Shown: piece after piece, positions 58,603 through 64,000 of the stretch
How positions within the stretch are numbered: position 1 is the stretch's first letter
How the letters are laid out: each line of letters starts with the position of its first letter
NCBI GenBank assembly: GCA_020025635.1
Contig: JAHHRU010000003.1
Location: 1 to 64,000, forward strand
Origin: Allofournierella sp.
Lineage (GTDB): Bacteria; Bacillota; Clostridia; Oscillospirales; Ruminococcaceae
Length of the DNA stretch: 64,000 bases
Direction of reading: 5' to 3'
Program-made: the position numbers and the translations under genes
The notes under the pieces: model-generated
The model's input: the letters and a program-made list of their open reading frames with translations, nothing else
Database searches by the model: none
What the model was told of the DNA's origin: nothing

Positions 58603-60611
58603 CTTCCGTCCCCTCCGTTCACAAGGCTCCAGCCCACGGAATCGCCGGTGTACTCGATCTTCACCAGATAATCCCGGTCGGTCCGCTCCAAAGGCAGGCC
58701 CTCAAGCCCAAAGGCCGGCGCAAGCTCCTTTGAAAAATATTCATCCGGCGTATCCACCAGCAGGTAGTCATAGCGCTTGTCCAACAAAAAGAGCTTCAGA
58801 TCCTCCACATCGCACACCGTCTGGTAGGGGTACACCTCGGGGACATCCTCCCCTGCCGCATCCGGGCTCACGATGTTCATGTGGGTGGTGGGCCAGGTGT
58901 AATCGTCCGGGTGGCCGTAGCCAAAGCCGCCAAAGCCCCCCGAAAGGGTAGCATTCAGGGCATAGCCGTAATAGTTCCAGCCGGTGCCCCGCTCCCCCTG
59001 CTTGATGAGCAGCACCTTATCTCCCCAGGAAAGCTCCGGATTCACCTGCTGTGCTCGCCGGTCGATCTCTTCCCGCTCGGAGTAAAGGCTTCTGGGATAA
59101 TCCAGAAAACCTGCCGCCGGGGTCCCTCTCAGGGCGATCAGCGCCCCAAAGGCAAGGGGCAGGCCCAGCAGCACAAGACGGCTGAGCCGGGGCAGATTTC
59201 CTTCTTCCCGGCTTTTTGAAAGAAAGCCCAGTGCCAACAGGAAAAAGCCCAGATAATAAGGCCCGATGTATCGGCTGTAATCTTTGAGCACCAGCGCCTC
59301 CTGCTCTGCAAACATGAAGGCATAAAGGAAAAAGTGGAAAACAAGAAAAGCCAAAAGCCCCAGTGTGAGCACGGCCGCCATCAGGATGGGCTGGTGCTTT
59401 TCTCCCTTGGGCAGGCAGAGGGCCGAAACGCCCATCACCGCAAAGATCAGCGCCAGGGCCAGCACACCGGCGCCCAAAAGGCAGACCGGGATATTGAAGG
59501 GCGAAGCCAGCATCCGGTCCCGCACTGCGGCCACCCGCTCGGTGGGCTCTTCCAGCCCCAGCAGCTGCCGGGTTCCGGTTACGACCATATCCACCGGGCT
59601 CAGCTGCTTTTCCCAGTTGCCCAAAGTGCCCTTGTCCAGCCCGGAAACCGAAGCCACATAGCGGCTCCACAAAAGATACACCACCGGCACCGGCACCGCC
59701 AGCCCAAGGCCGGCAGCCACGGTTTTTCCAAAGCGGCGCAGGGTGGGCTTTCCTGCCGCAAACAGATGATCCAGGCAGATGGTGCCCGCCGCGATCAGCG
59801 CATAGGCAAGGCCCATATCTTTGATAAGGGTCAAAAAGCACAGCGAAACGCCGGTGAGCACAAAACCCGGGGTTTTGCCCCCGGAGTGCAGGTAGATGCA
59901 CAGGCTGGCACCGAACACACTGCCCAAAAACAAATCGCCCATTGCGGTGACATACACATTGGAAACGCCGCCCAGAGCCGGCTGCGCAAAAAAGAACGGA
60001 ACCAAAAGCCCGGTGCACAAAAGCAGCACCGAGGCCGGCCAGTTCTTTTTGCCAAGTGCAGCCGCCACAGCAGCCAAAGCCGCCGCAAACAGGCTGTCCA
60101 GCGCAAAATAAACGCTCCACTCAGAAAACCCGGAGCCGAAAAACTGGAAGAAATACGCAAGCACCGGCAGACCCGGGTTGTATCCCCTTGCCAGCAGCAT
60201 CCCCTCGGCCGCAGGGTGCAGCACGTTCTGAAGCTTTGTCAGCCGGCAGGCCGTGCCCCAGAAGGTGAATTCATCCCAGCTGATGAACATGGGCTTTGTG
60301 ATGCAAAACAGCCCAAGAAAAAAAAGCGACGTGCCGGCAAAGAACAAAACGCCGGGCACCAGCAGCTTTTTGGCCGCTTCTGCCAGTTCCTTTTTGTAAA
60401 TGAGCCAGCCCAGCGAAAGCGCCGCCAGCGCCCAAACCAGAGCGCCGCCCAGCCAAAGAAAGCCGAAAATGCCCCAAAGCCAGATCCACAGGGCAATGCC
60501 CCCCATGACCGGCAGCACCAGCAGTGCCGCATCCAGATCGAACCTTCGGGCCAAAAAGCCGCAGAAAACAAGTATCGCGGCAAGTGCCAGCAGCCCGTTC
60601 AAAACAGCCAT
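58599..60611 (-). CDS. Large GT-C-like membrane protein, copy 1
   Basis: 670 residues, about 12-14 membrane helices plus a C-terminal soluble domain (from about 510) with a TWPTTHMNIVSPDAAG stretch and KRYDYLLVDTPDEYF. The first loop has MFISWDEFTFWGTACRL followed by YNPGLPVLAYFFQFFGSGF, as in copy 2. It probably transfers a sugar from a lipid carrier outside the membrane (inference from fold class and context). ATG at 60611 follows AAAGGAGG; the longer frame overlapping the next gene is a shadow. Confidence 0.77.
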   Translation of the reverse strand: MAVLNGLLALAAILVFCGFLARRFDLDAALLVLPVMGGIALWIWLWGIFGFLWLGGALVWALAALSLGWLIYKKELAEAAKKLLVPGVLFFAGTSLFFLGLFCITKPMFISWDEFTFWGTACRLTKLQNVLHPAAEGMLLARGYNPGLPVLAYFFQFFGSGFSEWSVYFALDSLFAAALAAVAAALGKKNWPASVLLLCTGLLVPFFFAQPALGGVSNVYVTAMGDLFLGSVFGASLCIYLHSGGKTPGFVLTGVSLCFLTLIKDMGLAYALIAAGTICLDHLFAAGKPTLRRFGKTVAAGLGLAVPVPVVYLLWSRYVASVSGLDKGTLGNWEKQLSPVDMVVTGTRQLLGLEEPTERVAAVRDRMLASPFNIPVCLLGAGVLALALIFAVMGVSALCLPKGEKHQPILMAAVLTLGLLAFLVFHFFLYAFMFAEQEALVLKDYSRYIGPYYLGFFLLALGFLSKSREEGNLPRLSRLVLLGLPLAFGALIALRGTPAAGFLDYPRSLYSEREEIDRRAQQVNPELSWGDKVLLIKQGERGTGWNYYGYALNATLSGGFGGFGYGHPDDYTWPTTHMNIVSPDAAGEDVPEVYPYQTVCDVEDLKLFLLDKRYDYLLVDTPDEYFSKELAPAFGLEGLPLERTDRDYLVKIEYTGDSVGWSLVNGGDGR

Positions 60612-60651
60612 CTGCTGCACCTCCTTTGCAATCGGATTTGAAAGGGCCCCG

Positions 60652-62316
60652 TCACCGGATGGTGAACACCGGGCCGATGAAATAATGCTGGAACAAGAGC
60701 ACGGCACCCACCGCGCCAAAGGCCGCCGAGGTGCCCAGGGCCAGCGTGTGGGCTTTTTTCTGCCCCTGCTCCAGGCGGGGCTCCAGCACATGGCTCAAAA
60801 GCGCCGCCAGCAAAACAAACAGCATGAGGAAGGCCGGCAGGAAATACCGGGCCTGCAGCCCGATGATGCGGATCATGCCCACCGGGGTGCTGGTGATATA
60901 CATGGCCGTGGCCGCACCCGCAATGTAAACAATGCTCAGCGCTCCAAGCCCCAGGGCAGGCCGCAGCCGCAGGCTGCTTTTTTCGTGCACCGAAAGGGCC
61001 GCCGCAAACAGCAGCACCAGCGGGCTCATCCAGCTGATGAACCCCACTTCCAGATCCAGCGCGCCGAACAGCCCCAGCTGCCCGATGAAGAAATCGTTTT
61101 CATAAAAGCTGCCCAGCAGCACCGAAACGTAACGGAAGGGGTTCTGCAAAATGCCCAAAAGCTGAGGCACCTCGGCCGCACCGGCGATCTGCCGGCCCAC
61201 ATAGGGGTAGTTGTAGCGGAACACCGTTCCGTACCAGTCAAAAAACTTGCCCAGGGCAAACCCGCCCACAAGGCACACCGCTGCCAGCTGCCACTTTTTC
61301 CACCGGGTCTTCCAGGCGGTTTTGGGCAGCACCAGCGGCAGAGCGATCCACAACAGGTTGATATAGGGTTTTGCCAGGTTCATCATCACAAAGGCAAAAA
61401 TGAACCAGCCGATGTCGCTGTCGGTGATCTCATCCTTGCAGTAGAAGCTGGCCACCAGGTAGTAAAAGCCCAGAAGGGTGGCATCATAGCTCACCGATGC
61501 CGCCATGTAAAGGCTCAGGGGCAGCAGCATGAATGCAAGGAACACCGGCTTATACCGCCGGCAGTTTTTAAGGGCCAGCCAGCAAAGCGCCGTGTATGCG
61601 GCAAGGTTTGCCAGCCTTGCGGCATACATGCAGCCAAGGGCGCCAAAGCCCAGCAGCCGGGCCGCCAGAATACCCAAAGCTTGGGGCAGCATGGAAACGG
61701 TCATAAAGAAATAGGGCTCGCCCAGCTGTTTTTCAGCGGGCACTCCGTTTCGGTAAGCGGAAAATCCATCCAAAATGCCTTCCACCCGGCCGTTTTCGCC
61801 CCGCTGTTTCAGGGCATAGCCTGCCGTGGTGTAGCTTTTGGGGTTGCCGTCCCCATCCATGCCCATGCCCTGACTGGTGTGGGAGGCCACATACGCCCCG
61901 GGGAAGCTTTCCACCAGCTTTGCCACATCCTGCGGATAAATGCGCTGGGCATCAAAATCGAAATGCCCGCAGCTCAAGGACCAGCTGCGCAGAAAATGGT
62001 TGGTTTCATCCGGGGTCTGCAGCGGCGGGTTTGCAAAGCAGAACAAGGCGCCGCACAAAAAAATGGCCGCGGCGGCTTTGGCGTCCAACGTGGGGATAAA
62101 GCGGTGGCACAGGTACACCGCCAATACACAAAGCAAAGCGAGGCCTGCCGCCGCCCCATACAAAGGCAGCGGGGCCACGCCCCGGGCATCCAGATAATAA
62201 AATACCCGCCAGTAATAAACCAGGGCCGCTGCCCCGGCCGCGGCGGCCAAGGCCCCCAGCAGCCAGCCCGCTGCCGGCAGGAAGCGCCCCGCCTTTTTGT
62301 TTTTCAGAGCTTTCAT
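60652..62316 (-). CDS. DUF2142 domain membrane protein
   Basis: 554 residues with about 12 membrane helices. The N-terminal extracellular motif LQTPDETNHFLRSW (P-D-E-x-x-H) and the following signatures are those of DUF2142, a GT-C-like family often found in O-antigen and capsule loci. A catalytic role in sugar transfer is likely but unproven. It lies between legB and the GT-C/partner module. ATG at 62316 has GAGAGGAT upstream. Confidence 0.84.
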   Translation of the reverse strand: MKALKNKKAGRFLPAAGWLLGALAAAAGAAALVYYWRVFYYLDARGVAPLPLYGAAAGLALLCVLAVYLCHRFIPTLDAKAAAAIFLCGALFCFANPPLQTPDETNHFLRSWSLSCGHFDFDAQRIYPQDVAKLVESFPGAYVASHTSQGMGMDGDGNPKSYTTAGYALKQRGENGRVEGILDGFSAYRNGVPAEKQLGEPYFFMTVSMLPQALGILAARLLGFGALGCMYAARLANLAAYTALCWLALKNCRRYKPVFLAFMLLPLSLYMAASVSYDATLLGFYYLVASFYCKDEITDSDIGWFIFAFVMMNLAKPYINLLWIALPLVLPKTAWKTRWKKWQLAAVCLVGGFALGKFFDWYGTVFRYNYPYVGRQIAGAAEVPQLLGILQNPFRYVSVLLGSFYENDFFIGQLGLFGALDLEVGFISWMSPLVLLFAAALSVHEKSSLRLRPALGLGALSIVYIAGAATAMYITSTPVGMIRIIGLQARYFLPAFLMLFVLLAALLSHVLEPRLEQGQKKAHTLALGTSAAFGAVGAVLLFQHYFIGPVFTIR

Positions 62317-62372
62317 AGATCCTCTCGATCACAATCTTTTTACAGGCAGGAACCCGCCCCAAAATGCCGCAA

Positions 62373-62404
62373 AACCGGGCCGGCTTTAAAAAAAGTCAGC
62401 CCGG
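62373..62404 (-). terminator. Hairpin after legB (attenuator or weak terminator)
   Basis: CCGGGC/GCCCGG with an inner CTTT/AAAG pairing and an internal mismatch; on the minus strand it is followed by TTTTGC. It could lower expression of the genes downstream of legB without ending the transcript fully. Confidence 0.4.
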
Positions 62405-62442
62405 CTGTTTTGCTGGCAGGGCCCTGCGCTTTTTCGCAGAGC

Positions 62443-63426
62443 TTACAGGTTGTACACTTCCGGCTTGTACTGATCCAGATTTGCACGCAGGAATTTGATG
62501 GTTTCGGCAAGACCCTCCTCAAAGGTATAGGCCGGCTTCCAGTCGGTGAGCGACCGGATCTTGTCGGCGCAGCCCAAAAGGCGGTTTACTTCGCTCTTTT
62601 CCGGGCGCAGGCGCTGTTCATCACAGATGATGCGTGCTTCGGGGTTGATCTGGCGGATCAGCTCGTTTGCCAGATCTCCGATGGAGTGCTCAACGCCGGT
62701 GGCAATGTTCACTTCCTGGCCGATGGCCTTCTCGCAGCCGGCAAGGGCCATGAAGCCCGCAGCGGTGTCCTTCACATAGTTGAAGTCACGGGTGGGCGTC
62801 AGGCTGCCGAGCTTGATCTCGGTCTGGCCGCTGAGCAGCTGGGTGATGATGGTGGGAATGACCGCACGGGCACTCTGACGGGGGCCATAGGTGTTGAAGG
62901 GCCGCACGATGGTGACCGGCAGATCGAAGCTGCGGTAAAAGCTTTCAGCCAGGCGGTCGGCACCGATCTTGGTTGCCGAATAGGGGCTCTGGCCCTGGTA
63001 GGGGTGCTTTTCATCAATGGGAACATACTGGGCGGTGCCGTAAACCTCGCTGGTGGAGGTCACCAGCAGGCGCTTGGTGCCCACCTGGCGGGCAGCATTC
63101 AGCACATTGAGGGTGCCCTTGATGTTGGTGTCCACATAGCTGTCCGGGCTGTGATAGCTGAACGGGATTGCAATGAGGGCAGCCAGATGATACACGATGT
63201 CCTGCCCTTCCATGGCATGGCGCACACCGTTGGGGTCACGGATATCGCCCATAAACACTTCGATCTCGTTTTTGATCTCAGAAGGCAGAGAATCCAGCCA
63301 GCCCCAGCTGCCAAAGGAATTGTAATAGCAAAAAGCCTTGACCTTCTCGCCCTTGCGTACCAGTTCTTCTGTCAGGTGGCTGCCGATAAAGCCGTCAGCA
63401 CCGGTTACCATTACCGTATTTGCCAT
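62443..63426 (-). CDS. legB: NAD-dependent 4,6-dehydratase LegB
   Basis: 327-residue extended SDR that turns NDP-GlcNAc into the 4-keto-6-deoxy intermediate, the first committed step of legionaminic-type pathways. NAD motif TGADGFIGSHL (about 8-18), STSEVYG (catalytic region) and YSATK (Y-x3-K). FCYYNSFGSWGWLD near residue 35 is typical of LegB. ATG at 63426 follows GAAGGAG. First gene behind a consensus promoter, with the rest of the locus in the same direction. Confidence 0.93.
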   Translation of the reverse strand: MANTVMVTGADGFIGSHLTEELVRKGEKVKAFCYYNSFGSWGWLDSLPSEIKNEIEVFMGDIRDPNGVRHAMEGQDIVYHLAALIAIPFSYHSPDSYVDTNIKGTLNVLNAARQVGTKRLLVTSTSEVYGTAQYVPIDEKHPYQGQSPYSATKIGADRLAESFYRSFDLPVTIVRPFNTYGPRQSARAVIPTIITQLLSGQTEIKLGSLTPTRDFNYVKDTAAGFMALAGCEKAIGQEVNIATGVEHSIGDLANELIRQINPEARIICDEQRLRPEKSEVNRLLGCADKIRSLTDWKPAYTFEEGLAETIKFLRANLDQYKPEVYNL

Positions 63427-63482
63427 AATGATATCTCCTTCACCCAGTGAATCGGGTTGTTGTTTTGTTATTAGCAGCTTTA

Positions 63483-63511
63483 AGTATAATATAAATCCCC
63501 CCCGATTTCAA
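63483..63511 (-). promoter_or_regulatory. Promoter of the nonulosonic acid locus
   Basis: Minus-strand -35 TTGAAA (63506-63511), 17-base spacer, -10 TATACT (63483-63488), about 55 bases before legB. A run of seven G lies in the spacer. Confidence 0.6.
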
Positions 63512-63525
63512 GAAAAACACACCTC

Positions 63526-63554
63526 TTTACAGTAAAGCGGCCAGCCTGTATAAT
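63526..63554 (+). promoter_or_regulatory. Promoter of the MBOAT gene
   Basis: -35 TTTACA (63526-63531), 17-base spacer, -10 TATAAT (63549-63554). It is divergent from the legB promoter with 14 bases between the two -35 boxes, so the two units may share control. Confidence 0.65.
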
Positions 63555-63597
63555 AAATGGTTGAGAACTTATTCAATAAGAAAGGAGCTCCCGGCCC

Positions 63598-64000
63598 TTG
63601 AGTTTTCAGAGTCTTTCCTATTTTGCCTTTCTGCCGCTGGCAGCCTTCGTTTATCTGAAGCTTTCCCCAAAAGGCTGGCAGAACGGTGTTCTGCTGGCTG
63701 CAAGCCTTTTGTTTTACTGGTGGAACCGGCCTTCTGGAAGTGCATTTTCCGGCATTTGGCCGTTTGTACCGGCGGCTTTGCTTATTTTGTGCAGTCTTTT
63801 CATCTGGAGGCTGGCGCTTTCCATCGAAAAGGCCCCGGCAAACCGCCGCAGGCGTTTGATCGGCCTTGGCATTGCCGTTCTGCTGGCGGTTCTGGCCCTT
63901 TTCAAATATTACAACCTGGTTTTGCCGATGCTGCCCATTGCGCCGGGTATGCTTCACCGGCTGCCCTTTCCCTTAGGCATCAGCTTTTACAGCTTTGCCG
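63598..64000 (+). CDS. MBOAT family O-acyltransferase, N-terminal part (runs off right edge)
   Basis: 134 codons are present and the frame is open to the window end. The start is TTG at 63598 after AAAGGAG (10-base spacing). The protein starts SFQSLSYFAFLPLAAF, has three to four helices, and reaches FKYYNLVLPM ... LPFPLGISFYSFA, the conserved N-terminal motif of AlgI/DltB-type MBOAT acyltransferases. These acylate exported polysaccharides or teichoic acids, usually with a partner SGNH/AlgJ-like protein, which would lie to the right. The His active site is beyond the edge. Confidence 0.8.
   Translation, partial: MSFQSLSYFAFLPLAAFVYLKLSPKGWQNGVLLAASLLFYWWNRPSGSAFSGIWPFVPAALLILCSLFIWRLALSIEKAPANRRRRLIGLGIAVLLAVLALFKYYNLVLPMLPIAPGMLHRLPFPLGISFYSFA

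Noticed and set aside
60400..63450. 1016-codon plus-strand ORF opposite DUF2142 and legB
   Set aside because: Antisense of two well-supported genes; low-complexity His/Gln/Arg composition and no motifs.

Overview
The window looks like chromosomal DNA of a GC-rich member of the Clostridia, most likely Oscillospirales/Ruminococcaceae. Evidence: an IspH-ribosomal protein S1 fusion in a cmk-plsC-ispH/rpsA run, a glycogen operon with the Firmicutes GlgD subunit, recA-recX, DUF1385-prmC, strong AGGAGG-type ribosome sites, frequent TTG starts and sigma-A-like promoters. The genus cannot be fixed from the sequence alone. No insertion sequence, prophage, CRISPR array or rRNA was seen; the only RNA gene found is tRNA-Arg(CCT).

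Layout. 0.1-16 kb is housekeeping and transport: thioredoxin with a Crp/Fnr regulator, a DMT exporter, TrkH/KtrB, tRNA-Arg, a MATE pump, an aspartate-dehydrogenase-like protein paired with a 2-hydroxyacid-dehydrogenase homologue that lacks its catalytic residues, a purine permease, a CDP-alcohol phosphatidyltransferase, TrmO, a cytosolic GH13 enzyme, an NhaC antiporter, uridine kinase and a membrane-anchored serine hydrolase. 16-22.4 kb is a glycogen operon read on the minus strand, glgB-glgC-glgD-glgA; its GlgB has a histone-H1-like Lys/Ala tail. 22.8-33 kb holds rimO-pgsA, recA-recX, a lipoprotein/response regulator/histidine kinase set followed by DUF1385-prmC, and deoC preceded by an unlisted 49-codon membrane ORF. 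33.2-37.7 kb is ispH/rpsA, plsC, cmk and a flavoprotein. 37.7-44 kb is a translationally coupled surface-glycan operon: SDR, TIM-barrel isomerase, GT2, FAD oxidoreductase, polyprenyl-type GT2, GT-C membrane enzyme. 44-47 kb holds a SpoIIQ-like M23 peptidase, psuG and a split ThrE exporter.

47-63.4 kb is a second glycan locus, read on the minus strand from a consensus promoter in front of legB. It encodes most of a legionaminic-acid-type nonulosonic acid pathway: LegB dehydratase, LegC aminotransferase, PtmE-like CBS nucleotidyltransferase, NeuC/LegG, NeuB/LegI, two Gfo/Idh/MocA oxidoreductases and a CMP-sugar synthetase. No LegH-type acetyltransferase is visible. Embedded in it are a DUF2142 membrane protein, a duplicated two-gene module (large GT-C-like membrane protein plus small two-TM partner) and a SUFU-domain protein. 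A divergent MBOAT acyltransferase gene runs off the right edge. Together these suggest that the cell makes an activated nonulosonic acid and transfers and perhaps acylates it at the cell surface. The duplicated GT-C/partner module and the missing acetyltransferase step are the best candidates for undescribed biology here.
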